Source of the DNA: Cycas panzhihuaensis
Lineage: Eukaryota; Cycadophyta
Direction of reading: 5' to 3'
Length of the DNA stretch: 64,000 nt
Assembly: GCA_023213395.1 (NCBI GenBank)
Contig: CM041465.1
Span: forward strand, 119,791,741-119,855,740
This document shows positions 32,571-43,560 of this stretch, in pieces. A program made the translations under genes and the position numbers. Within the stretch, counting starts at the first letter, position 1, and every line of letters begins with the position of its first letter. The notes below the pieces were generated by a model that worked only from the letters and a program-made list of their open reading frames with translations, searched no databases and had not been told where the DNA came from.

Positions 32571-34100
32571 TGAGTGTTCTTTAGCTTCTGTATATGACTG
32601 TGGTTCCAGATGGCTATATAGAGCCTTAGGTTTTTGGCTTCTTGTCTTGTGTGGTAAGATGTCTTCTTTTCTTTCCTCAATGGTTTTGAGCTACCATTTA
32701 GGAAGCTTTTTTTCTTTTTCTGTTTCAACTGCCTTGGGCTCATCTGGAAATGTTTCCTCATCTTTTGAAGCAGGGTGACTTTCCTAAGTTTCTTCTGGAA
32801 GGTCTTCAGAGGTAATTTCGGATCCTTCTCTAGGTTCTTCTTCAGGTGGTTCTTGAAGAATGCTCTGAGGAGGTCCCTCTATTACTTGGATTTGCTTGCT
32901 AAGCTCTTCATCACTATCTTCATTGAACACAACGTCACGACTTGCATAGATCTTGTTTGTCTTGGGATCTATGCACTTGTAAGCTTTAGAGGTTTTACTG
33001 TATCCAATCATGATACATTCTATGCTTTTTGAGTCCAGCTTGGTTCTTCTTTTGTCTGGTATGTGTACAAAGGCTTGGCTGCCAAATACCTTTAGATGGC
33101 TTACATCTGGTTTTTTTCCTGTCCAAGCTTCTTCAGGTGTAAAATGTTCTACTACTTTAGTTGGACTCCTATTCAGTAAGTAACAGGCAGTGTTTACTGC
33201 TTTTGCCCAGTAACTCTTTGGGACTCCCTTCCCATGCACCATACTACGAGCCATTTCCATAATCACTCTGTTCTTCCTTTCTGCCACCCCATTGGATTGA
33301 GGTGTATAGGGAGTGGTGATTTGTCTTCGAATTCCATTGACTTTACAATATTCCAAGAATTCTTTTGAAATGTATTCACCTCCCCCATCTGATCATATAC
33401 ATTTGATTTTTTCTTCGGACTCCAGTTCAACTTCTACTTTGAACTCTTGAATGTTGCATATACTTCAGATTTGTTATGCAAAAAATAGACCCAGATTTTC
33501 CTTATCATATCATCTATGAAGGTGAGAAAGTATCTACATCTGTTGATGGAGTGTGGAGTGAGTGTTCCACATATATCAGTGTGAAGGAGTTCTAGTTTCT
33601 TTTGGGCTCGCCATTTGCTTTCCCTGAAGAGCAATCTTTGTTGCTTCCCTGATTGGCAACCTTTACATACAAAATTATCTGAAGTGATTGATGGGAGTCC
33701 ATCAACCAAACCTTCATTTTTCTTTTTTTTTAATTTGTCTAATGGAAGGTGTCCATACTTGAAATGCCACATTTTGTCATTATGAATTACAGCAGTGCAT
33801 GCTTTTACAACAGGCAAAATAGGATATGAAAGTAGCCTATACAGGTCATTACTTTCGATCCCCTTTGCAATTACATGGCCATTATTTTTCATATCAAGGA
33901 TATGACAATATCCTTCTTCATCAAAGACAGTTCTCAGACCCTTTTTTCCAAGTTGGGATACAGACAGAAGATTCATCTTTAGATCAGGAACTAACAACAC
34001 ATTTCCAATTTTTTTGATACTACCTTGTAGTTCTACAGCAATGGTTCCTACACCCTTGATGTTGAGGGGATATTTGTCCCCTAGCTCGACAGATTTGTTA
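32571..34100 (-). pseudogene. Copia D integrase, pre-integrase and linker
   Basis: Two long open stretches. 33434-34000 has LLVPDLKMNLLSVSQLGKKG, MWHFKYGHLPLDKL and CKGCQSGKQQRLLFRES through to the start of the core. 32784-33356 has RRQITTPYTPQSNGVAERKN, SYWAKAVNTACYLLNRSPTK, HLKVFGSQAFVHIPDKRRTK and YASRDVVFNED. They are separated by a stop and frameshift at 33357-33433, where the second catalytic Asp region SDGGGEY should lie. An acidic linker leads to RT. Confidence 0.87.
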
Positions 34101-35150
34101 GAGGCATAAGGCTACAAGGTTTCGAACCATTCCTCCCGGTTGGTCATGTGACGTGAAGCTCTTGAGTCAATGTACCACACGTCTTTGTCTTGGAGAGATG
34201 TAGCAAGGGCAACGATGAATGTGGTCTCCTCCTCTTCTTCATCATTTTGTTCCTTACTATAGTTGCCCATGGGTCTTTTACCTTTCTGGATGTTAGCTCT
34301 CCTAATTAGGCATTGGTATGGAAAGTGTCCTGCTTGAACACAATGATAACATAAATCAAATGCCCTACATGAACTTGCAAAATGACCGGTCTTACCACAG
34401 TTGTAGCATAGCCTTAGTGCTAAGATGTGTCCTCTTCCTTGTGAATCCCGCCATCTTCCTCGTGACTGGGGTTTGAACTCTGCAGCTCTTCCTTGTCCTT
34501 TGCTTCTTCCTCTGGTTCCCAGGTTTAGTCTGGATACAAAGGCATCTTCAAGTTCTATAGAGTCTTCATATCTTCTATTTCTTTGTTCCTGCCTCAGGAG
34601 TAGTCCTGTCAGTGTGTCCAATGTCATTGTTGCTATCTGATCATTGTTTGTAATAGTATTAATTGCGACATCGAAGGACTTAGGCAATTTACTGGCTACC
34701 ATTTCAACCGGTTCGCAATCAGAAATTGCAAAGCCTGCACTAAGTAGATCATTTTGCAAGGATATGACTTTGTGCATGAATTCGATCCGATTTGATCTCC
34801 TTCATGTGTATCTTGAATAATTCCTCCTTAAGTGCTACTATTCTAGCTTTGTTCTTCTGACCATACAATTTCTCAAAGCACTTCTAGATTTCAACAATAG
34901 TGGTTAAGTTTTCCACATACACAAGTAGTGAGTCAGAAATGGATAATTTTAGCACTATTACCCCAACACTATCCCATTCTTCCCAGTTTGTTAGATCTGC
35001 TCCCGCTGTTTTGGGCTTGGCTTCCTTCTCTAAAGCTATTTGCCAAGAATTTTTGGCTCTCATAAGAGTCTCTATTTTGATTTTCCATATATGGTAGTTG
35101 TTATCAGTGAGCTTGTTTGAATCGGAGAGAGCCAGAATAGAAGAAGACAT
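34101..35150 (-). pseudogene. Copia D gag and protease
   Basis: Gag starts at Met 35148-35150 (MSSSILALSDSNKLTDNNYH, then IWKIKIETLMRAKNSW) and runs to 34884. After a break it is open from 34777 to 34112: VEMVASKLPKSFDVAINTIT, LLRQEQRNRRYEDS, an RG-rich region, and knuckles CYNCGKTGHFASSC and CYHCVQAGHFPYQC. Protease follows in the same frame, VWYIDSRASRHMTN, with Asp-Ser-Arg (34160-34168) in place of Asp-Ser-Gly, so it would be inactive. A gag-protease fusion in one frame is normal for copia. Confidence 0.88.
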
Positions 35151-35883
35151 TATGGACACAAAAAAATAGATTGCAGACGTCCTAGGCCGTACAACAGTAC
35201 GAATTTCCGTACGATGTGGAAAGTGTACGGATGAAGGCAAACTATACCTCAAAAGAAAGATGGTGATGAGAGGATTCCAGATCTGGAATTATTTTTCTAA
35301 GACAGTCCCTAGTTTGGGAGAAAAACAGTCTGAAGAGTAACTTGGGCGGCTAGGTTTTTCTTGAAAAAATGCTCATAACAAACAAATCACTCCTTCAAAT
35401 CAGTTAAGATCAGTCACAATGGAGCCATATAGAGTATACCGAGATTCTATGAATGTTTTCAAAGAGAAAATCGAGAGAAAATTGATGCTTTTGAGTACCT
35501 GTCTCTAGACCCGCGCCCTTCTAAAAACTGGGTAAAACCCCTTCGAGATGGCTTCTGATGACTTCGCGCCAATAGAAAGAGGATGGTTTGATCTACCTTC
35601 TGGCCAAATTTCAACTCATTCTGAGCACTTCGATTTTTCGCCTATACAGGTCCGTACGGTTCCGTACTGTGTTCGTACATAGTCAAATTTCTTCTCTTCT
35701 TGCTTTGATTCTGGACTGGGGTTCAAATGCCTCCTTCTTGCTTTGATTCTAGACTGGGGTTCAAATGCCTCCTTCTTGCCTTATGGACTTCTTCAGTCTC
35801 CCACACAGTTGCTCTACCTCTATCTTGCTTGGACACAACTCGAATTACTAGCAAAACCCTCTCTCAATCAGACAAGATGACCT
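35151..35883 (-). other. Copia D 5' leader
   Basis: Untranslated. Two GTAC groups: 35189-35192, 35197-35200, 35209-35212 and 35225-35228 near gag, and 35654-35657, 35664-35667 and 35675-35678 nearer the PBS. A local 40-bp duplication (the tgctttgattct to caaatgcctcc motif) lies at about 35700-35772. Confidence 0.7.
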
Positions 35884-35895
35884 ACTATGATACCA
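35884..35895 (-). other. Copia D primer-binding site (mutated)
   Basis: The minus strand reads TGGTATCATAGT directly against the 5' LTR. The first eight bases match the Met PBS and the rest has diverged. Confidence 0.7.
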
Positions 35896-36099
35896 TGTTA
35901 TGATTCTAAGACACAGGTGAACATAAATTAAATGCTTCGATGCTTATTGATGACCATAAATGGAAATTTATACAAGTTGGAGTTGTAACTCCTTTGGAAC
36001 TAAATGTAACCGCTACATGCCTGATTGGCACATGTCTATGTGGTGAGTGTTTTATGTTACATACAAAGTGGGTCTCTAGATAAAACATTATATCCAACA
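35896..36099 (-). repeat. Copia D 5' LTR
   Basis: It is 204 bp, the partner of 30871-31074, followed by aagtc. Confidence 0.95.
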
Positions 36100-36104
36100 A
36101 AGTC

Positions 36105-36860
36105 TTCCTAAAGACTACGAGAGCTTTATTACTAGTCTGATAATGGCAGTCAAATTAGCACAACAATGTTTAATGAGATAGGTGGTCTTTTACCACAACA
36201 TTAACAATTGATCAGAAGAAATGAAGATGAAAAATCTTTAGGGGCATATGCAACCAAGTTCAAAGCCAATAGTCTCTTTGTACCACATCCAAACTGACAT
36301 TAGAAAAATGAGAAACAAAAACCTCAAACTAACAAAGAGTTCTCTAAGGGACTAAAACGTTTTATTGTTTTTATTGTGCATTGTTTTCATTGTGCTAAAC
36401 GAAGTCAAATACGAAAAGATTGCAAAAAGAAGTATGACTTCATGAAAATGAAGCCAAGTGGAGGACAAGGACATGCAGGACAATATGAACAAAGGCACAA
36501 CCATGGAGGTCACTATGCATCTAAAGATGAACATTTGCTTCTAGTTGCATATCAGTCCAAAATAACATAGAGGACACTTGGGTTGTTGGCTCAAGTGCAA
36601 CTAGCCACATAATTGGAAAAGCAAAGTGGCTAGAAGATATCAATCAAACTTAGGGCAAAACTCTAACTCTTGGAAACAATCCCACCTTATCAATGAAAGG
36701 AATTGGAAAAGCACCCTTAATCATTCCTCATCAGAAAAACTTGCTTATAGGAGGTGTCTTGTTGGTGCCAAGATTAACAATCAATTGACTCTCAATCAAA
36801 TTCAAGATCAAAACATGAGTGTATTATTCTAGAATAAGAAGTGCTTCATAAGAAACCAAA
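36105..36860 (+). pseudogene. Copia E gag second part and protease
   Basis: It continues E gag after copia D (SLPKDYESFITSL). The zinc knuckle at about 36376-36425 reads C-F-H-C...Q...C, with the His replaced by Gln. Protease follows at about 36575 with T-W-V-V-G-S-S-A-T-S-H, in which the catalytic Asp is Gly. NQIQDQNMSVLF near 36800 matches the copia segment just before pre-integrase. It is strongly decayed. Confidence 0.75.
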
Positions 36861-37596
36861 AGAACCAAGTCATTGCTATTGCTAAAAAAAGATGACCTTT
36901 ACAAATTGATAGCCAAAACCTAAAGGCTTCAATCTCTATTTTCTAATGTAACCACAAAGGACCAACTATGCAATGAAATAATGGGTCACTTAAACTATCG
37001 TTTTTTTAAGTTGATGTTTAGATTAAACATGGTGCATGGTTTACCTAAAACAGTTGTTGACAAATAGTTATACAAAGCATGTATAATGGAAAAATAACAT
37101 ACAGATAAGTTTGGAAAAGAGAATGCTTAGAGAGCTAAAGATAACTTAAAACTCATCCACTATGATCCAAGTGGTCCAATGAAGGCACATTCACTTGGAG
37201 GATCCTTGCACTTTATGACCTTTATTGATGATTTCTTAAGAAAAGTTTGGGTGTACTGTCTAACAAACAGGTCACATGCTTTTGAAAATTTTAAGTGCAA
37301 GAGTTCAAATAAGAAGTTGAAAATGAAATAGAGAGGAAAATAAAGATCCTCAGGTCAAGGGGGAAGTACACATCTAAAGAATTCAACTAATTCTATAAAC
37401 AAGGCATTAGCAAACAATTTTCTAGCTTCCACAAACCTTAGCAAATTGGAGTTGTTGAAAAGATGAATAGAACCTTAGTGGAAAAAGCTATAAGGCCATG
37501 CTTAAAGCTCAAAGCCTTTTAGAATCCTTTTGGGGAGAAGCAATCAAGACTGCAACCTATCTAACCAATAGAAGCTCCACAAAAGCAGTCAAGAAC
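36861..37596 (+). pseudogene. Copia E integrase, first part
   Basis: Readable in pieces: GHLNYR-like pre-integrase near 36985, MVHGLPK near 37025, VYxLxNRS and KVWVYC near 37235-37265, and AxRCLKAQSL and TNRSSTKAVKN up to 37596. It is stopped by element F in the middle of integrase and resumes at 44908. Confidence 0.7.
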
Positions 37597-38137
37597 TGTT
37601 AAACCTCATGGTTTACCTTATGTTTATAATGTTAAGCTAATGTATTTTCTATTCTTGTATTATGTGTGCACTTTTGCACTTTTGTACTTTAGGTGTAACT
37701 TTATCACTTAGGTGATAAAGTACACACCCACTTTATGTCTAGTGCCATAACGTTGTCACTTAAGGGTCAAATGACCCCCTTGCATTTTTGCTCACATGAG
37801 CTCCCAATGGACACTTGTCCTACATGCAAGCATGCATTGCATGATTGACACTTGTCAATCATGCAATAGCCTTTGGTCTCTCATCTTCTCCTATTTAAAG
37901 AGGCCTCTCTTCATTGTTGCACATCATGAGAGGAGAAGCTCATTGTTATTCTGTCAGTTTGCTAATCAAGCTGAAGCATTCTTTGGTGGTTGGACTAATT
38001 CCAACCCCCCATTTCTGGTATCTTGATCTTGCTCCTATTTCTCTTTGTGTTCTTTATGTTTTATGCTTCATGCATTTGTAGTATTGTGCTTTTACTTATG
38101 ATCTTGGGACTAATGTGGCTTAATGCCCATTTTCACA
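37597..38137 (+). repeat. Copia F 5' LTR
   Basis: It is 541 bp and near-identical to 44364-44902. Hairpin-forming palindromes lie at 37702-37717 (tatcactta/ggtgata), 37764-37777 (gggtca/tgaccc) and 37836-37867. Confidence 0.95.
37836..37867 (+). promoter_or_regulatory. 15-bp perfect inverted repeat in F LTR
   Basis: Arms attgcatgattgaca and tgtcaatcatgcaat pair perfectly with a 2-nt centre (ct). The equivalents in M (62317-62340) and J keep the gacacttgtc centre, and M keeps pairing with different stem bases. Confidence 0.65.
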
Positions 38138-38153
38138 TTTGGTATCGTGAGCC
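38138..38153 (+). other. Copia F primer-binding site
   Basis: tttggtatcgtgagcc directly follows the LTR. TGGTATC matches the initiator-Met site and the rest is a variant (CGTGAGCC versus AGAGCC). Confidence 0.7.
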
Positions 38154-40222
38154 GAAAAGGTTTCGAACTTAGTTTGTTTAAGCACCGTTAGTTTATTATC
38201 TCTCGCTATCTTCTTTTGAAACTGCACCGGGACTATCCTCCGTCTCCCCTCGCACTTGAAGAAGCCCATTTCGTGCATTTCTCGACCTCGCATGCAAGGT
38301 CTGCTCAACCATTTCTCAAGAGGATTCAAGGCGCCAAGAAGACATCGCCTTAGCGATGTCCACTCAAAGACACAACTCGCAGATACCATATCTCACTTAC
38401 CCAAATAACAAGATCGAGTCTACATCGTCTAACTCAAGATCCGTTCAGCTATAAAGGCTAACTCAAGAGTGTCCAATCATCAAGGCACAATCACATCGCT
38501 CATTTAAGAACTCAAAGAACCGTCTAACTCACCACATTATCGAGTCAAGACTGCACAAATATCTCAAAACTATCCACCACCAAATTATCATTGAAGTCAA
38601 GACTCAAGGCACAAATATCTCCAACTACCACCAAACTCATTGTTGAGTCAAGCACAAATATCTCAAAATCCAAACTCACCATTGAGTCAAGACTCAAGAC
38701 AAATTATGACAACGTCTAACTGCCAACTCATTGTCGAGTCAAGATCAAAGACACAATATGCCTCAACCTGGCCGAGTCAAGACACAAGCAATATCACACG
38801 CCCCGCCCGCCAACAAGAGGTCTACTACCACCAAGACATCGCCAAGAAGGTTAACCCGCCTACCAAGAAGCCCAATACCACCACCAAGACACTACTCAAG
38901 AAGTTAACTCGGGCCCGCCTACCAAGTTCAATACCCAAATACAAGTGCCAAATACCAAGATTGAAAAATCACCCCTTGTTATATTCATAATAGCATATTT
39001 TCAAAAATATGCTCATGTGAATCAATTTTTTTTTTTAAGTTTTTAAGAGAATTTTTTCTCAAAGGGGGGAGTCTTAAAAGACTTTAAGTTTTTATAGCTG
39101 GGCCTACTTGAAGATTTTTTACAGACATTGGCAGTCTTGATTACCTTAAGAAATCTGTTTTCTTTTAGCGAGATTTAATCTCACTTATAAAGTCTTTTTA
39201 AGTGGTTCTTAAAAGTACTTTTTTGTACTTACTATTTTAAGCTCTTTTAGCACACTTTCATGCTCTTAAAGCATCATTGAGCTTAATTAATGTAATCAAA
39301 AGGAATATCTACATTGTAAAGGTGAAGAAAATTACCACCTAACTTCATTTTTTGGCACCTTGCATGGTGACCTTGGCCTTCTTAAGTTCAAAAAGGGGAA
39401 GGCTCATTGTGAAACTTAATAAAATCACAATTTTCTTGTTGGATTGTTAAGACATTTTAAGTCTCAACAGCTGCTGCGTGGAGTTTGTGTTGGCTTTGGA
39501 GCATTTCTTGAGTACACCTTTCTTGTGGCTTCATCACTTCATCAGATTTTGAAGGTTAAAAGGAACCCTTTTTTGTTGTCTTCATCAAAGGTTCCTTACA
39601 TCATTTTCTTTTAAGTACTCAAAGTACTTTATCATTGTACTCAAGCATACATAGCACCTCACTTGGATCATAAAGCACTTGAAATCTTTTTTTTGTGCTC
39701 ATTTTCTCATTGCTTCTTAAGAAGCATTCTTGGTAAGCTAAAAGGCATAAAAATCCAAGTAAGAAGACATTAAAAATTCACTTAGACTTATTTAAAAGTG
39801 AATTTAAAATCTGTTGGAGAGGCTCGAAAAAGGTTCAAACCTTGCCTCTAAATTAACCTTAAACTTGGTGCATTCCCTAGGGGACCAACCGACTGCAGTC
39901 GGTGCCGACAATTAAGGTTGCTTGAGGAAAGGAGGTTCAAAAGGGTGTTATTGGGGTGAATCCTGTGGAAAGCATGGTACGTCCATGCAGATCAACCCTA
40001 CCTGCCTTGTCCTAGATTTAACTTGGTCAACATTTGGATCTTCTCTATAAGATCAAGTTGGACCAACTCTATAGCCTAGTCCTCCACCCTCATCATTCCA
40101 TTCGGTTGTTGGATCTTCTAGTAAGATCGTGATGCTGGTCTTGTTAGAAGGTGGAACTTAAGCGACGAAAGCTTTGAGTTTCCAAGTTATCTGCTAGCTT
40201 CAAGTGTTAATCAAGTGGAAAG
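38154..40222 (+). other. Copia F leader
   Basis: About 2.07 kb without a gene. It holds a degenerate tandem region (38550-38760). The motif ggcaccttgcatggtgacc at 39354-39372 also occurs in the leader of M (63910-63928). Confidence 0.7.
38550..38760 (+). repeat. Degenerate tandem repeat in F leader
   Basis: Four to five imperfect copies of roughly 40-55 bp, each with an a-t-t-g-t-gagtcaag core followed by a cacaaatatctc segment in most copies. Confidence 0.65.
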
Positions 40223-41230
40223 ATGGCTGCCATAAACATGCTTAACGCATGTACCATAAGGCTAACGGGGTAATCAAATTATCAAGAATGGAAAAGAATC
40301 ACAAAAAATCTCTTGATAATGAATGAATTTTGGGGATATGTTTCTGGAAGAATCCCCAATCCTACACCTGTGGATAATAATAATGAAAATCAACCTGCAC
40401 CTGTGGATGTTGAACTTGTTGCTGCATGGGAGGCCAAAGACGAAATTGCTTTGGCATTCATTCGTATGGTTGTGGACATAAATGTAGACCAAAATATTTC
40501 TTCTGCACAATCTTCTAAAGAAGCATGGGACACATTGTCCTCTTTGTATGAAAGGTGAGATGAAGCTCGCATTTTGATGATAAAAGCAAAATTGTACTCC
40601 ATCAAATTTGTAAAGCCAATGTCAGCATTCTTGTCCTCCATTAAGGAGGGTTGTAATGAATTAACTACTTTAGGTAGTCCAAATTACAAGAGATGAAATC
40701 ATAGCCTCCATCACAAAAGCATTACCAAAGGACTACAACGGCTTTATATCATCAACTACACGAGATGGTTCACTAAGGGAGATGACATTCAATCAACTTG
40801 AAAGCTTATTGCTTCAAGAAGAACAAATTTATGCTAAGGATAATGAAGAACCATCTACAACAGGTGCTTTCACAGCAAGGGCAAAGACAAATCAAAAATC
40901 CAAAACTACATTCATAAAGCAGTTTGGAAATATGAACATTGGATCTTCCAAGTCCAATGTCGTATGTCATTATTGTGGCAAACCTGGCCACATTGCACTG
41001 ATTGCGAGAAAGAAGCAGCGGATCTTGAAGACAACAAAGCACCAAGCATTGTGGTCAAAGAGAATGCCACGACAACAGCTTTCAACAAAGATTCCAATGT
41101 ACCGGATCACCAGTAATCCCCCTCAACCAAATCGAGGTGCCTATCGAGGAGGTCCAAGAGGAGGGGGGGGTCAAAGAGGTGGCTACGAACGCCATTTTAA
41201 TCAGTTTGCCAATGAAGACAAACTACTTTG
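40223..41230 (+). pseudogene. Copia F gag
   Basis: The start ATG is at 40223-40225 (MAAINMLNACTIRLTG) with a stop shortly after, then SNYQEWKRITKNLLIMNEFW. The region to 40558 contains EIALAFIRMVVDINVDQNIS and KEAWDTLSSLYER, then a CGA-to-TGA stop. After a frame change, FNQLESLLLQEEQIY follows. The knuckle CHYCGKPGHIA at about 40971-41000 is broken by a 1-nt indel just before its last Cys. A Gly/Arg-rich tail (GGPRGGGGQRGGY) precedes protease. Confidence 0.85.
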
Positions 41231-42480
41231 TGCATACCAATCATGCAACATTGACAACACTTGGATTGTCGATTCAGGAGCTTCTCAACATATGACAGGG
41301 AGTGAAGAACTCCTATGCAACATCAAGGAAGGTAAAGGTCAATCAGTGACCTTTGGAAATGCCGAATCAGTTGAGATTTCAGGGATAGGCACCATAGCTC
41401 CTTTTCATTCTCCTCAAAATCCTTCCTCATCATTTCCCAACAGTGATGCCTACTTCATTCCTTCTATGGAGAAGAACTTGCTATCTGCTTGATTGAACAA
41501 GCAACAAATGAGCGTACTATTTAAAAATGGGAAATGTATCATTTGTGACAAAGATGATCAGATCATAGCTGTAGCCTATGAGGATCAAGGTCTTTATAAA
41601 TTAGATGCCAATAATATTACTCTTGATTCTGCTTACTCTGGTTCCACATCTTTGTCAAAAATTCAGTTATGGCATCAACGTCTAGGACATTTAAGCCTAG
41701 ATAATCTGAAGCAGATGATAAACAAAAGCATGGTGTATGGGCTTCCAAAGATGTATGGTTCAAAATGTCTTTGCGAAGCTTGCATAATGGGGACACAACA
41801 TCTGCCTTTTCCTAAAGGCAAAGCATGGCGTGCATCTTATCCTTTGCAATTAGTTCACTCAGACTTGTGTGGACCCATGTCCACCCAATCCTTGGGAGGA
41901 GCATTGTACTACATATCTTTTATTGATGACTTCTCTCACAAAGTCTGGGTCTACTTCCTAAAACAAAAATCAGAAGCCTTCTCCAAGTTCAAAGAGTTCA
42001 AGGCGAAAGTAGAAAATGAATCGCTACTCAATTGGCACATTAAGGTCGATAATGGAGGTGAATTCACTTCAAATGAATTCAACCAATTTTGCAAGGATAA
42101 TGGAATTGAGACAACTCACGACTCCTCATACTCCTCAAAGAAAGGAGTCTTCGAGAGGATGAATAGAACTTTAGCTAATAAAGCCAAAACAATGATGCAT
42201 GCAAAAGGGCTTCCAAGAGCTTACTAGGTCAAGCATTTCATACTGACCTATGTGGCCAATCGAAGTCCTACAATGATAGCCACCAATATCACATCCCCGA
42301 GGAGGCATGGTCCGGAAAGAAGCCAACTATCGCCCATTTGAGGACATTGGTGTCTAGCGTATATGCACATACCGGATCAACAAAGAACAAAGTTGGACAA
42401 ACATAGCCTCAAATGCATCTTTGTAGGATATGCAATCCATAGCAAAGCCTACAAGTTGTATGATCCGGTTGGGAGAAAAT
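41231..42480 (+). pseudogene. Copia F protease, pre-integrase and integrase
   Basis: Protease is open to 41492: NTWIVDSGASQHMTGSEELL (Asp codon 41271-41273) through YFIPSMEKNLLSA, followed by TGA. Integrase is then open at 41493-42227: LWHQRLGHLSLDNLKQMINK, CEACIMGTQHLPFPKG, LVHSDLCGPMSTQSLGGALY, FIDDFSHKVWVYFLKQKSEA, VDNGGEFTSNEFNQFCKDNG and RMNRTLANKAKTMM. It ends with a Trp codon changed to TAG (42225-42227). The C-terminal HLRT-x-G-V segment (42330-42480) is out of frame. Confidence 0.88.
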
Positions 42481-43560
42481 GCATCTCTCAAGAGATGTAA
42501 TCTTTGTTGAGGATGATAAAAAGAGTTGGATATGGCATCAATCCAACCCCCATTGACAAAGGGAAAAGATTGTTGAGGACTTCCTTCCTCTCAATCTTAT
42601 ACACCATGTTCTTCATCCGCACCTCTGTACCATCTACTTCATCTTCATCTGCTCCACTTGAACCTTCCACTTCATCTTACATTCCTACACTTAGACCGTA
42701 AGATATTGAGGTTCATGCCACATCATTTCGTGGTTACCTAAGTGGTACACTCAAGCAGTGCAGATGGTCATATCATTGAAGGAAACGTCCATCAAAGTAT
42801 CGACAAGAACAAACTTTGCACTTATGGTCAAGTGCTTTCTATTGATGAGCCTACTACCTTTTCGAGGCTTCACAAAGTGACTTGGAAAGCGCCATGGATG
42901 AGGAGATTCAATCCATTCACAAGAATGGTACTTGGGACTTGGTCGAATTGCCTCCACACAAACAGCAATCGGTTGTAAATGGGTCTACAAGACCAAATTC
43001 CATTCGATGGGACACTCAAGCGACGAAAGCAAGACTTGTAGCAAAGGGGTTCAAACAAAAGGAAGGAATTGATTACGAGGAGACCTTTGCACCAGAGCAA
43101 ACATGAACACCATCGAGACTTCTCTTGGCCTTAGCTACACAATGCAAATGGCCGTATATCGGATGGACGTGAGCGCCTTCCTCAACAATGATCTTCAAGA
43201 GGAGGTGTACTTGGAGCAACCTCCACGTTACAAGGAACAAGGCAAGGAGCATTTGGTATGTCGCCTCAAGAAGGCTTTGTATGGCTTAAAGCAAGCTCCT
43301 AGGGCATGGTACGCAAAAATCGATGAATACTTTTTGAGACATGGGTTTCATCGATCCACATCTGATCCAAACTTGTATATCAAACATGAACATCACCATG
43401 TCATTTATATTGCCTTGTATGTAGATGACTTAGTGATCACGGGTGATGACACTAAGCTCATCAATGTTCTCCAGGATGATTTGAAGAGAAGTTTTGAGAT
43501 GACTGATCTTGGACTTCTCCATTACTTTCTAGGCTTTGAGGTATGGCAGTAGCCAGGCTA
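42481..43560 (+). pseudogene. Copia F linker and reverse transcriptase
   Basis: The RT N-terminus lies at 42882-43106 ([40 protein letters not shown]). A deletion precedes 43103-43552, which is open with MDVSAFLNNDLQEEVYLEQP, KKALYGLKQAPRAWYAKIDE, ALYVDDLVITGDD and FEMTDLGLLHYFLGFEV. The catalytic YVDD is intact. The Ala of the VKSAFLNG box region is affected by a small deletion. A Trp or Gln codon is TAG at 43551. Confidence 0.87.

Larger units (their letters stand above)
30871..36099 (-). mobile_element. Ty1/copia element D, full length, inserted in E gag
   Basis: Minus strand, 5229 bp, with two 204-bp LTRs TGTTATGATTC...TATCCAACA and the duplication aagtc (30866-30870 and 36100-36104). 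About ten LTR differences by eye, roughly 5 per cent. The PBS is mutated. Gag to RNase H are in copia order with comparatively long open stretches, but stops (for example CAG to TAG in the VYMAQPEGYV box at 32223-32225) and frameshifts are present. Confidence 0.95.
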
